9,866 bases of DNA from Firmicutes bacterium ADurb.Bin467. GTDB taxonomy: Bacteria; Bacillota; Clostridia; Christensenellales; Aristaeellaceae. Both the position numbers and the translations under genes were made by a program. Within the stretch, counting starts at the first letter, position 1; every line of letters starts with the position of its first letter. This document shows, one piece after another, positions 1-6,592 of the stretch. The notes under the pieces were generated by a model. It worked only from the letters and a program-made list of their open reading frames with translations. It made no database searches and was not told the origin of the DNA. Location: contig MWAC01000301.1 of the NCBI GenBank assembly GCA_002068815.1, positions 1-9,866 on the forward strand, read 5' to 3'.

Positions 1-700
1 GAAACGCCTGTGTCTTCGTGAGGTTTCCCATGTCCGCGAGCACCGACTTTACGCCGATCGGCCGCCCGGAGCGCATCCTCCCCTCGAACTCCTTCATGTG
101 CAGCACCAGCCCGACCGGATGCGCGCCGAGCCGGAGCAGCGAGCCGCCGCCGGCCAGCTCCCAGTGCTTTGCGTAGGCCGCGTGCGAGCCGCTGTGGCTC
201 TCCTCGGAGCGCATCTCGAGGATCGCCCCGCCGCCCTTCGCGAGCAGCCTGCGCGCCTTTTCGACCGCCGGCGCGTAGACGAAGTCCTCCGCGTAGCAGA
301 TCAATACGTTGTTCCTCTCCGCGGCCTCGACGATGCCCCGCGCGCGCTCGACCGCCCGGCGGTACAGCTCCTCCATCGAGGCCGGTTCCCTTTCAAACGC
401 GCCGGTCAGCGGCTTCTCGCAGATGATGTGCTTGCCCGCCTCCGCCGCCTTGACGCACATCTCGGCGTGGTGGATGTTCGGCGTCAGGATGTCGACGGCA
501 TCGATCGCCGGATCGGCGAGCATCTGCTCATAGGTGTCGTAGATGCGGCCGATTCCGAATTCCTCGGCGAGCGCCGGGGCGCCCGAGCGCCCGAGTATCC
601 CCGCGATCTCCACCGGGACGCCGACGACGCGCCTGAGCGCCTCCAGGTGGATTCGCGCGATGAACCCCGCGCCCGCGAGCCCGATTCGAATGGTCTTCAA
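1..700 (-). CDS. Gfo/Idh/MocA-family NAD(P)-dependent oxidoreductase (3' end outside window)
   Basis: The N-terminal 233 residues are visible; the C-terminus lies beyond the left edge. The start is TTG at 700, because AAGGAGG sits 7 nt upstream and no ATG precedes the Rossmann fold. The protein opens KTIRIGLAGAGFIA (dinucleotide-binding GxGxxA), has ILTPNIHHAEM near residues 71-81 and the family motif ICEKPL at 93-98, whose Lys is a catalytic residue in the family. At 184-194 the usual GGGxLxDxGxH motif reads GGGSLLRLGAH, so the Asp of the common Lys-Asp-His set is Arg190 here. Family members oxidise or reduce sugars, inositols and related polyols; the substrate cannot be read from sequence. 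It follows the livF stop by 41 nt on the same strand and is probably co-transcribed with the transporter, which suggests it acts on the imported compound or a product of it. Confidence 0.88.
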   Translation of the reverse strand, partial: MKTIRIGLAGAGFIARIHLEALRRVVGVPVEIAGILGRSGAPALAEEFGIGRIYDTYEQMLADPAIDAVDILTPNIHHAEMCVKAAEAGKHIICEKPLTGAFEREPASMEELYRRAVERARGIVEAAERNNVLICYAEDFVYAPAVEKARRLLAKGGGAILEMRSEESHSGSHAAYAKHWELAGGGSLLRLGAHPVGLVLHMKEFEGRMRSGRPIGVKSVLADMGNLTKTQAF

Positions 701-720
701 TATACAACCTCCTTTATGCG

Positions 721-741
721 AACGGAAAGCATCCGTTTTTT
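721..741. other. Small hairpin with T-run between livF and the oxidoreductase gene
   Basis: AACGGA (721-726) and TCCGTT (732-737) pair around a 5-nt loop and are followed on the plus strand by more T residues up to 742. The T-run is on the wrong side to terminate the minus-strand operon. It may fold in the mRNA just after the livF stop, or stop antisense transcription entering from the left. The stem is short, so it could be chance. Confidence 0.3.
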
Positions 742-1449
742 TCAGCCGCCGAGGTAGGCGTCCAATATGCTCCTGTCCCGCCCGATCTCGGACGAGGGCC
801 CGCTGAGCGCGACACTTCCGACGCTCAGGATATACGCCCAGTCGGAGATCGCGAGCGCGAGCTCCGCGTTCTGCTCGATCAGAAGCACCGTCGTTCCCTC
901 GCGGTTGATCTCGGTGATCTTGTCGATGATCTGGTCGATGATGACCGGCGCGAGCCCGAGCGACGGCTCGTCGAGCATCAGGAGCTTCGGCTTCGACATC
1001 AGCGCGCGCGCGATCGAGAGCATCTGCTGCTCGCCGCCCGACATCGTGCCGGCGAGCTGCCCCCTGCGCTCCGCGAGCCTGGGAAACAGCGCGAACTGGT
1101 GCTCCATGTTGCGCTTCAATTCCGCCTTCGAGTACTTGCACAGGTACGAGCCGATCCGTATGTTCTCCGAGACGGTCAGCCCCGGGAACACGAGCCTTCC
1201 CTCCGGCACGTGCGCGATGCCCATGCGCACGATCTCGTCCGGCCGCCTGCCCGCCAGCTCCGCGCCGCCGAACCTGATCGAGCCGAACCCCGCGGGCATC
1301 AGCCCCGAAATCGCCTTCAAGGTCGTCGACTTGCCCGCGCCGTTCGCGCCGAGCATCGTCACGATCTTTCCCTCCGGCACCTCGAGGCTGATGCCGTTCA
1401 GCACCGGGACGGAGGTGTATCCCACGTACAAATCGGAAATCTTGAGCAC
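742..1449 (-). CDS. livF: ABC transporter ATP-binding protein, LivF type (HAAT family)
   Basis: This is one of two nucleotide-binding subunits that power a branched-chain-amino-acid-type importer at the inner face of the membrane. It has 235 residues, the normal LivF length. Walker A is GANGAGKST at 34-42, the signature SGGEQQ at 137-142 and Walker B LLMLDEP at 156-162. LLIEQN at 189-194 carries Gln where most ABC ATPases have the switch His, which is normal for LivF. PEGRLVFPGLTVSEN (82-96) is a typical LivF Q-loop region. I chose the GTG start at 1449 over a longer upstream frame because GGAGGAGG precedes it at good spacing, the protein then begins VLKISDLYVGY as in homologues, and it starts one nucleotide after the livG stop. 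The symbol reflects family; the substrate need not be Leu/Ile/Val. Confidence 0.93.
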   Translation of the reverse strand: MLKISDLYVGYTSVPVLNGISLEVPEGKIVTMLGANGAGKSTTLKAISGLMPAGFGSIRFGGAELAGRRPDEIVRMGIAHVPEGRLVFPGLTVSENIRIGSYLCKYSKAELKRNMEHQFALFPRLAERRGQLAGTMSGGEQQMLSIARALMSKPKLLMLDEPSLGLAPVIIDQIIDKITEINREGTTVLLIEQNAELALAISDWAYILSVGSVALSGPSSEIGRDRSILDAYLGG

Positions 1450-1450
1450 G

Positions 1451-2239
1451 CTACACCCTCCTCCTCCCGAGATACGCCTCGATGACCATCGGGTCCTCCT
1501 TGATCGACTCAAAGCGCCCCTCGGCGATCTTGACGCCGTGGTCGAGCACGTAGACCCAGTTCGAGAGCCTGCCGACGAGCTCCATCCGGTGCTCGATCAA
1601 AAGCACGCCGATGCCCCGCGCGTTGATCCTCGTCACGAGGTCCATCAAAGACAGTATCTCCTGCGAGTTGAGCCCCGCGGCCGGCTCGTCGAGCAGCAGC
1701 AGCTTCGGCCCGGTGACGAGCGCGCGCGCGATTTCAAGGATGCGCTGCTTGCCGTACGGGAGGTTGCCCGCGAGCTCGCCGCGCAGGTTCGAGAGGCCGA
1801 CGAATTCCAATACCTCGTCGATCTCCCTGGCGTTTTGCTGCTCCTCCCGACAGTGGCCGCGCGTTCCGAACAGCGTCCGCAATATGCCCGCGCCGCCGTT
1901 TCCGTAGCCCTTGCCGAGCAGGACGTTTTCAAACACCGTCTGCTGCGAGAGCACGCGTATGTTCTGGAACGTGCGCGCGATGCCTTGCCAGCAGATCGCG
2001 TGCGGCGCGAGGCCCTGTATCGGCCGGTTCAAAAAGCGGATTTCGCCGCCGTCGACCGGATAGATGCCGGTGATCAGGTTCAAGACCGTCGTCTTTCCCG
2101 AGCCGTTCGGCCCGACGAGCGCGCAGATTTCACCCTCGCGCACCTCGAGATCGAGCTCCCGAACGGCGGTCAGGCCGCCGAACCGCTTTGTGAGCGCGGA
2201 GAGCTTGAGCACGACTTCCCTGTCCGTTCGCATGTTCAT
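1451..2239 (-). CDS. livG: ABC transporter ATP-binding protein, LivG type (HAAT family)
   Basis: This is the second ATPase subunit of the importer, 262 residues and usual for LivG. Walker A is GPNGSGKTT at 43-51, the Q-loop TFQN has Gln92, and the signature region is NLPYGKQR at 159-166 (LivG proteins usually have LSYGQQR, so this is a mild variant). Walker B is LLLLDEP at 180-186 and the switch His is in LLIEHRM (His217). The ATG at 2239 overlaps the livM stop as ATGA, a 4-nt overlap that implies translational coupling. A second in-frame ATG lies two codons in and could be the real start. Immediately downstream comes livF. LivG and LivF would form the ATPase heterodimer under LivH and LivM. 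Confidence 0.94.
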   Translation of the reverse strand: MNMRTDREVVLKLSALTKRFGGLTAVRELDLEVREGEICALVGPNGSGKTTVLNLITGIYPVDGGEIRFLNRPIQGLAPHAICWQGIARTFQNIRVLSQQTVFENVLLGKGYGNGGAGILRTLFGTRGHCREEQQNAREIDEVLEFVGLSNLRGELAGNLPYGKQRILEIARALVTGPKLLLLDEPAAGLNSQEILSLMDLVTRINARGIGVLLIEHRMELVGRLSNWVYVLDHGVKIAEGRFESIKEDPMVIEAYLGRRRV

Positions 2240-3189
2240 GATTCACCGCCCTTCGGCTTGGGTGCGCCCTGCGCCGAGGGCTTGACGAGCGCCACGCGAC
2301 GCTTTCTGCCCCACTTGACGCGAATATAGATTAGAAGCGCCAGCGAGTACACCATCAGCCGGCTCGAGTACAGGAAGCGCAGCACCTCCGGAAGCGCGGT
2401 GATGCCGACCGAGGAGACCGCCGCGCCGGTCGGGTTGCTCATGCCGCCCATGACCGTCATCAGGAGGTACGTCGCGCTCTCGGAGCCGGTGAACGAGTCC
2501 GGGCTCAAATAGCCGGTCAGGTTCGCCAGAAACACGCCGGACAGCCCCGCGAGCAGCGACGAAAGCGCGTACGCCGCGACCTTCGCGCGCTTGATGTGCA
2601 CGCCCATGACCTCGGCCGCGACCTGGTCCTGCCGCACGGCCTTGAGCGCCAATCCGATCCGCGACCGGCCGAGCCTGCGCACCGCGAGGATCACCAGGAG
2701 CAGCAGTGCGACCATGCCGTAATACAGGTATTTCTGCATCGCCTGGCTGACGACCGGATATCCGGACAGCCCGTACGCGCCGCCGGTCAGCGACTGCAGG
2801 TTCAGGATCAAAATGCGCGTGATCTCGCCGAAGCCGACCGTCGTCACGACGAGGAACGGGCCGGACAGCTTGAACGCCGGGAACGCGAGCAGCGTCCCCA
2901 GGAGCGTCGCGGTCGCGACCGCGATTGCGGCGCTCAATACGGGGGGCAGCCCCAGCAGGCAGTAGATCCCGTAGGCGTAGCCGCCGATCGCCAGATGCGC
3001 CGCGGAGCCGAGCGTCATCATGCCGCTGTAGCCGATCAGGATGACGAGGCCGATGACGAGGAACGCGTTCTGCACGCCGCGCTCGAACACGTAGAACACG
3101 TACTGCGAGGTGATGCTCGGGACGACCATCAACAGCGCGCACACGATGAACACCGTGTACTCCCGGAAGAAGTTCTTCATGCCCTTCAT
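2236..3189 (-). CDS. livM: ABC transporter permease, LivM type (HAAT family)
   Basis: This is an integral-membrane permease of 317 residues. The same frame stays open to 3651, but the extension is the shadow of livH. The true start is ATG at 3189 with AGGAGGT 8 nt upstream, and livH ends 11 nt before it. The sequence begins MKGMKNFFREYTVFIV, so an alternative ATG lies three codons in. Many hydrophobic segments are visible. GYSGMMTLGSAAHLAIGGYAYG near residues 53-74 matches the LivM entry motif, LVVTTVGFGEI is characteristic, and SRIGLALKAVRQDQVAAEVMG is the conserved cytoplasmic loop that contacts the ATPases. The C-terminus is hydrophilic and Lys/Pro-rich (KPSAQGAPKPKGGES). LivM pairs with LivH to form the translocation path. 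Confidence 0.93.
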   Translation of the reverse strand: MKGMKNFFREYTVFIVCALLMVVPSITSQYVFYVFERGVQNAFLVIGLVILIGYSGMMTLGSAAHLAIGGYAYGIYCLLGLPPVLSAAIAVATATLLGTLLAFPAFKLSGPFLVVTTVGFGEITRILILNLQSLTGGAYGLSGYPVVSQAMQKYLYYGMVALLLLVILAVRRLGRSRIGLALKAVRQDQVAAEVMGVHIKRAKVAAYALSSLLAGLSGVFLANLTGYLSPDSFTGSESATYLLMTVMGGMSNPTGAAVSSVGITALPEVLRFLYSSRLMVYSLALLIYIRVKWGRKRRVALVKPSAQGAPKPKGGES

Positions 3190-3200
3190 CGTGTCACCTC

Positions 3201-4088
3201 CTATATCTTCTCGGAGATGTCGGCCTTGAAGATTCCGCCCGGGCGGAAGATCAAAAACAGCACCAGCAGGCCGAACACGAACACGTCGCGGTACGCGGAG
3301 CTGATAAACGCCGAGAACAGGATTTCCGACACGCCGACGAGTATCCCGCCGACGAGCGCGCCGCTGAAGCTGCCGAGCCCGCCGATCAACACCGCCGCCA
3401 TGACCTTCGCGCCCATGGTGCTCCCCATCGACGGCGACAGCGTGTTGATCGGGGCGATCAGGATGCCCGCGACCGCGGCGATCGCCGTGCTCATCATGAA
3501 CGTGATGGAGATCATGCGGTTGTTGCGTATGCCCATCAGCCACGCCGCCGCCGGCCGCTGCGCGACGGAGCGCATCGCCGTGCCCATCATCGTGCCGCGC
3601 AGGAAATACTGGAGCAGTATCAAAAGCGCCGCGACAATGCCGATGATCCACAATACGTGCGGCATCACGAACAGCTCGCCGAACTGCAGCGCGCGCGAGC
3701 CGAACACGTTTCGGTACCGCTGCGGCGTCGAGCTCCAGACGACCAGGATGAAGTTCCGGATGAACACGGACAGCGCGACTGTCCCGATCATGATGATCTG
3801 CGGGTTGACCCGCGCCTCGAGCATCGGATAGAAATAGACCCAGCTCAGGAAATACCCGACGCCGCCCATCACGGCGACCGTCAGCAAAAACGCGGGGACA
3901 TAGGGGATTTTGAGGGTCCCGAACAGCGTGAACATGATGTACCCGCCAAGCGTCAGAAGATCGCTCTGCGCAAAGTTGAACTGGCCGGATGCGTTCCAGA
4001 TCAGCGATATCCCGAGCGCGGGCAGCGCATACAGCACGCCGTTCGCGAGCCCGTTCAGCACCAACTGCAGCACGATTTCAAAAGTCAA
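3201..4088 (-). CDS. livH: ABC transporter permease, LivH type (HAAT family)
   Basis: This is the partner permease of LivM, 295 residues with about eight hydrophobic segments. The N-terminus LQLVLNGLANGVLYALPALG and the following FNFAQSDLLTLGGYIMF are classic LivH signatures. GTAMRSVAQRPAAAWLMGI around residues 170-188 is the conserved cytoplasmic coupling loop, and VLIGGLGSFSGALVGGILVG is also typical. The start is TTG at 4088; no in-frame start lies upstream before the terminator hairpin. The best Shine-Dalgarno (GGAAGGG) is about 11 nt away, weaker than those of its neighbours. The weak start and the intrinsic terminator about 29 nt upstream together predict lower expression than livK, as is common for permeases relative to binding proteins. 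Confidence 0.93.
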   Translation of the reverse strand: MTFEIVLQLVLNGLANGVLYALPALGISLIWNASGQFNFAQSDLLTLGGYIMFTLFGTLKIPYVPAFLLTVAVMGGVGYFLSWVYFYPMLEARVNPQIIMIGTVALSVFIRNFILVVWSSTPQRYRNVFGSRALQFGELFVMPHVLWIIGIVAALLILLQYFLRGTMMGTAMRSVAQRPAAAWLMGIRNNRMISITFMMSTAIAAVAGILIAPINTLSPSMGSTMGAKVMAAVLIGGLGSFSGALVGGILVGVSEILFSAFISSAYRDVFVFGLLVLFLIFRPGGIFKADISEKI

Positions 4089-4116
4089 GCTATCATCTGC
4101 CCTTCCGCATCCCTCG

Positions 4117-4153
4117 AAAAAGGAGCCGCCGTCGAAACGCTCCGGCGGCTCCT
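4117..4153 (-). terminator. Intrinsic terminator between livK and livH
   Basis: GGAGCCGCCG (4122-4131) and CGGCGGCTCC (4143-4152) form a perfect 10-bp GC-rich stem, extended by one A-T pair, with an 11-nt loop. On the minus strand the stem is followed directly by TTTTT (4121-4117). It therefore reads as a terminator for livK transcription, with only partial read-through needed to express livH onward. Its orientation matches only the minus strand. Confidence 0.85.
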
Positions 4154-4169
4154 CGGGACGATGTTTCGG

Positions 4170-4331
4170 TTATACCAATGCAGAACAGCAATGTGTCCAA
4201 AGCGGCGAGGAATTTTCCCGCCCCGCTCGAAGCCGAAGTGAGGCGTAGCGGAGCTCGTTGAGCGGAGAGCGACAAAGCGGGACGGGAAACGGGCCGCCGC
4301 GACGACGCATTAATGTTTGGAATTGGTATTA
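4170..4331. mobile_element. MITE-like 156-bp imperfect palindrome with putative TTA duplication
   Basis: Two arms of about 54 nt (4173-4227 and 4276-4328) are reverse complements of each other at roughly 38 of 55 positions by eye. The best parts are the tips TACCAAT / ATTGGTA, a GCGGCG / CGCCGC block, and an inner block TTTCCCGCCCCGCT (4214-4227) against AGCGGGACGGGAAA (4276-4289) with one mismatch. That mismatch becomes a G-U wobble only in minus-strand RNA. A 48-nt centre separates the arms. Both ends are flanked by TTA (4170-4172 and 4329-4331). The right TTA is the complement of the livK TAA stop. There is no ORF inside. Interpretation as a non-autonomous mobile element is inference; a long structured RNA is the alternative. 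Confidence 0.55.
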
Positions 4332-5471
4332 CTCGACCGGGTACTCCTCGGTCAGCAGCAGCTGCCAGGCGCCGTCCTTGAACACCTGCGTGTGGATCGT
4401 GTGGACGAGGTTGCCCTCGCTGTCGGCCTGGTAGTGGCCCAGCGCGCCCTCGAAGTCGAGCACCGCCAGCGCGTCGCGGATCGCGTCGTGGTCGTTTCCG
4501 ACGCGGCCGATGACGTCGGCGAGTATCTTGATCGAGTCATAGTGGTTGACGTGCGTCGGGGAGAGCGCCGTGTCGAACGTCTCGCCGTACTTTTTGATGA
4601 ACGCCTGGATGGATTCCGCCGGATCGCCCTGCGAGAGCGTCGTCGAGCAGACCATGCCGTTGAAGTTCTCGTCGCCCGCGATCGCCTGCACCGCCGGGGA
4701 CGCGCAGCCGCGCTCGCCGAACACCGGCAGGTCGCCCATGCCGAGCTCCGTGCGCTGCCGGACGATCAGGCCGAGCTCGGCCTCGTAGCCGTACAGGAAC
4801 AGCGCGTCCGCTCCGGACTTGCGGACCTCGAGCAGCTGCGAGGTGAAGTCGCGGTCGCCGTCGTTGTAATTGAGCACCGCGACGGTCTCGAGGCCGTATT
4901 CCTCCAGCGCGGGCGTCGTCGCGTCCCAGAGGCCCTGCGAGTACTCGTTGTTGCCGTAGATCACGGCGATCTTCGAGGCGTTGTAGTACTCCTTCGCGGT
5001 CTTTGCGAGGATCGGAATCCAGAACGTCGAGGGAATCTGTATGCGGAAGGTGTACGGGTTGTTCTGCTTCGTCGTCGCGGCGTTCGTGCCGTCGGTGATC
5101 GCCGGGATGCCCGCCTCCTGCCAGAGCTGGTGCGCGGCGAGTATCGTGCCGGAGCGGTTCGGGCCGATGATCGCGTCGGGGTTCTCGGAGATCGCCTTGC
5201 GAACCGCCTCGATGCCGGAGTTCGTGCTGGACGTCTCGTCGATGGGCACATACTCGATCGGCACACCGTTGATGCCGCCGGCGGCGTTGATCTCATCGAC
5301 GGCCATCTGCGCAGCATTCACAAGGATTTGGCCCTGGAACGACGCATCTCCGGTCAGCGGGGCCAGGTGGACGATCTTGTAGGACGCCGGTTTCGCCTCC
5401 GCAACCGCGCAGGCTCCGACCATGAGCAAAACCGCCAAGAGAACACACAGGATGCTTCGGAGCTTCTTCAC
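4329..5471 (-). CDS. livK: HAAT-family periplasmic-type ligand-binding protein (LivK-like)
   Basis: This is the extracytoplasmic receptor of the importer (Peripla_BP_6 / type I fold), 380 residues. I chose the GTG start at 5471: GGGAGG lies about 8 nt upstream, and the protein then starts with a proper signal peptide, KK followed by a hydrophobic run to about residue 20. VGAC at 18-21 could be a lipobox giving a Cys-anchored lipoprotein; AEA at 24-26 is an alternative signal-peptidase I site. The mature part begins YKIVHLAPLTGDASFQGQ and contains AVDEINAAGGINGVPIEYV, the hallmark of the LivJ/LivK family, then IIGPNRSGT and IPAITDGTNAATT in the ligand cleft. The cleft motifs differ from those of E. 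coli LIV-binding protein, so the ligand is uncertain. It is the first gene of the operon and ends at the inserted palindrome. Confidence 0.92.
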   Translation of the reverse strand: MKKLRSILCVLLAVLLMVGACAVAEAKPASYKIVHLAPLTGDASFQGQILVNAAQMAVDEINAAGGINGVPIEYVPIDETSSTNSGIEAVRKAISENPDAIIGPNRSGTILAAHQLWQEAGIPAITDGTNAATTKQNNPYTFRIQIPSTFWIPILAKTAKEYYNASKIAVIYGNNEYSQGLWDATTPALEEYGLETVAVLNYNDGDRDFTSQLLEVRKSGADALFLYGYEAELGLIVRQRTELGMGDLPVFGERGCASPAVQAIAGDENFNGMVCSTTLSQGDPAESIQAFIKKYGETFDTALSPTHVNHYDSIKILADVIGRVGNDHDAIRDALAVLDFEGALGHYQADSEGNLVHTIHTQVFKDGAWQLLLTEEYPVE

Positions 5472-5509
5472 GATGTTTTCCTCCCTTTTTTTGGTCCGTT
5501 CTATCATCA

Positions 5510-5527
5510 CGGGCGCAGACGCGCCCG
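5510..5527 (-). promoter_or_regulatory. Hairpin in the livK 5' leader
   Basis: CGGGCGC (5510-5516) and GCGCCCG (5521-5527) form a 7-bp stem around a 4-nt loop. It falls inside the predicted 80-nt livK leader, about 40 nt before the start codon. No U-run follows on either strand, so it is not a terminator. It may stabilise the mRNA or be regulatory; function unknown. Confidence 0.4.
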
Positions 5528-5557
5528 CCGAGATCGCCTCCCCTGCCCTTCGAGTGG

Positions 5558-5586
5558 ATTATAGCAGACATTTGCGCGGGCTGCAA
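5558..5586 (-). promoter_or_regulatory. Predicted sigma-70-type promoter of the liv operon
   Basis: On the minus strand, -35 TTGCAG (5581-5586) and -10 TATAAT (5558-5563) are separated by exactly 17 nt. TG one base upstream of the -10 makes it an extended -10 promoter. The start site would lie near 5551, giving a leader of about 80 nt. The -35 hexamer is also one half of the inverted repeat at 5581-5601, so a bound regulator would contact it directly. Confidence 0.75.
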
Positions 5587-5601
5587 TGTTAATACTTGCA
5601 G
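5581..5601. promoter_or_regulatory. Inverted repeat CTGCAA-N9-TTGCAG, candidate operator
   Basis: This is a perfect 6-bp inverted repeat with a 9-nt spacer, centred at 5591. The half-site spacing, 15 bp start to start, puts the two halves about one and a half helical turns apart. The centre is near -40 relative to the predicted livK start and near -51 relative to the AraC gene start. It is the best candidate binding site for the adjacent AraC-type regulator or another repressor. Binding is inferred from position only. Confidence 0.5.
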
Positions 5602-5606
5602 AATGA

Positions 5607-5635
5607 TTGTGAATCCTGCTCCGTCGTGCTACAAT
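5607..5635 (+). promoter_or_regulatory. Predicted promoter of the AraC-type regulator
   Basis: -35 TTGTGA (5607-5612) and -10 TACAAT (5630-5635) are separated by 17 nt, with a likely start near 5642 and a short leader of about 23 nt. The small dyad GATT-GTG-AATC (5605-5615) overlaps the -35. The promoter is divergent from the livK promoter, and their -35 boxes are only about 20 bp apart. Confidence 0.7.
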
Positions 5636-5664
5636 ATATGCAATAACGGGGGGAGGGATGCAGC

Positions 5665-6543
5665 ATGAAGCTGGAAAAAATACCATTCATCACGTTTCTG
5701 GACCAGCTCCGGACGGACTTCGACATCTTCTTCTACTCCGACAAAACGGGGATGCCGATACAGCCGCAGTCGCATCCCTACTACGAGATGTACTTCCTGA
5801 TCAGCGGCGACGTCGCCTACTATACGGATTACGGGCTCGCGATGCTCAAGGCGGGCGACGTCGTGTTCGTCAACTGCCACGAGACGCACTGCCCGATCGT
5901 GCTCGACCCGTCGGTTCCCTACGAGCGCATCATCCTGGATGTCTCCCCGGCGACGCTCGAGCGGCTCTCGAAGGGCGACACCGACCTGCGCTGCTGCTTT
6001 CTGGAGAACAACTGCCGCGTGCTCAGGTTTCCGACGGTCGTCGGAAATTCGCTCCGGCTCGTGCTTCACAACCTTTTGAAGCTGAAGCAGCAGCGGCCCT
6101 ACGGCGGCGCGCTGCTCGCGGACGCGTACCTGATCGAGTTCCTCGTGACGGTCATGCAATACACGCACACGCGGCAGGGCGAGGAAAGCGTTCAGCCGCC
6201 GGAGCCGTACCAGATCTTCGCGATCGTCGACCAGTTCATCGCCGAGCGGCTCGACAGCCACATATCGATCGACGACCTCGCGAAGCTCGTCTGCATGAGC
6301 AAGTACCACTTCATGCGCATCTTCCGCCGCGTGACCGGGAAATCCGTCTACCAGCACATCACAGACAAGCGGCTCGAGCTCGTCGAGTCGCTCGTCGCGC
6401 GCGGCGAGGCCTACACCGCCGCCGCGTCGCAGTCCGGATTTGGGGACTACTCGTGCTTCTACCGCGCGTTTTTCAAAAAACACGGCGTCTCGCCGCGGGA
6501 GTACTTCCGGCGCGGCGCGCGGGGAGAGGCGATGGACGCGTGA
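5665..6543 (+). CDS. AraC/XylS-family transcriptional regulator with cupin-like sensor domain
   Basis: This is a 292-residue DNA-binding regulator with the typical length and two-domain plan. The N-terminal part has a cupin-like pattern: HPYYEMYFLISGDVAYYTD near 37-55 and LKAGDVVFVNCHETH around 61-75, which forms the ligand-sensing and dimer domain in the family. The C-terminal 100 residues are the double helix-turn-helix: ISIDDLAKLVCMSKYHFMRIF with RVTGKSVYQHITDKRL, then AAASQSGFGDYSCFYRAFFKKHGVSPREYFR, the conserved second HTH. I chose ATG 5665 over ATG 5658 because GGAGG lies 8 nt upstream and 5658 is in a different frame. It is divergent from livK and shares its control region, so it probably regulates the liv operon and possibly itself. 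The effector is unknown. Confidence 0.93.
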   Translation: MKLEKIPFITFLDQLRTDFDIFFYSDKTGMPIQPQSHPYYEMYFLISGDVAYYTDYGLAMLKAGDVVFVNCHETHCPIVLDPSVPYERIILDVSPATLERLSKGDTDLRCCFLENNCRVLRFPTVVGNSLRLVLHNLLKLKQQRPYGGALLADAYLIEFLVTVMQYTHTRQGEESVQPPEPYQIFAIVDQFIAERLDSHISIDDLAKLVCMSKYHFMRIFRRVTGKSVYQHITDKRLELVESLVARGEAYTAAASQSGFGDYSCFYRAFFKKHGVSPREYFRRGARGEAMDA

Positions 6544-6577
6544 CAAGGCCCGGCGGATCGATGTCCGCCGGGCCTTG
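6544..6577. terminator. Hairpin between convergent genes, probable bidirectional terminator
   Basis: CAAGGCCCGGCGGA (6544-6557) and TCCGCCGGGCCTTG (6564-6577) form a perfect 14-bp stem with a 6-nt loop. It begins directly after the regulator's stop codon and lies 15 nt past the end of the convergent gene. U-runs are weak on both sides (GCGCTT on plus, none on minus), so it may act partly as a 3' stabilising structure. Confidence 0.65.
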
Positions 6578-6592
6578 CGCTTAAAGGGCCAA

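Noticed and set aside
767..2329. 520-codon plus-strand open frame antisense to livF and livG
   Set aside because: No recognisable domain; it mirrors two ABC ATPase genes with complete motifs.
3190..3651. N-terminal extension of livM to 471 residues
   Set aside because: The extension overlaps livH in another frame and lacks homology; ATG 3189 has a strong ribosome binding site at correct spacing.
2596..3831. 411-codon plus-strand open frame antisense to livM and livH
   Set aside because: Low-complexity product, no ribosome binding site or promoter, and it lies opposite clear permease genes.
4093..4275. Small ORFs within the livK-livH gap
   Set aside because: They fall across the palindrome and terminator and lack a credible ribosome binding site or composition.
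4317..5564. 415-codon plus-strand open frame antisense to livK
   Set aside because: Arg/Val/Asp-rich shadow of the binding-protein gene; no independent signals.
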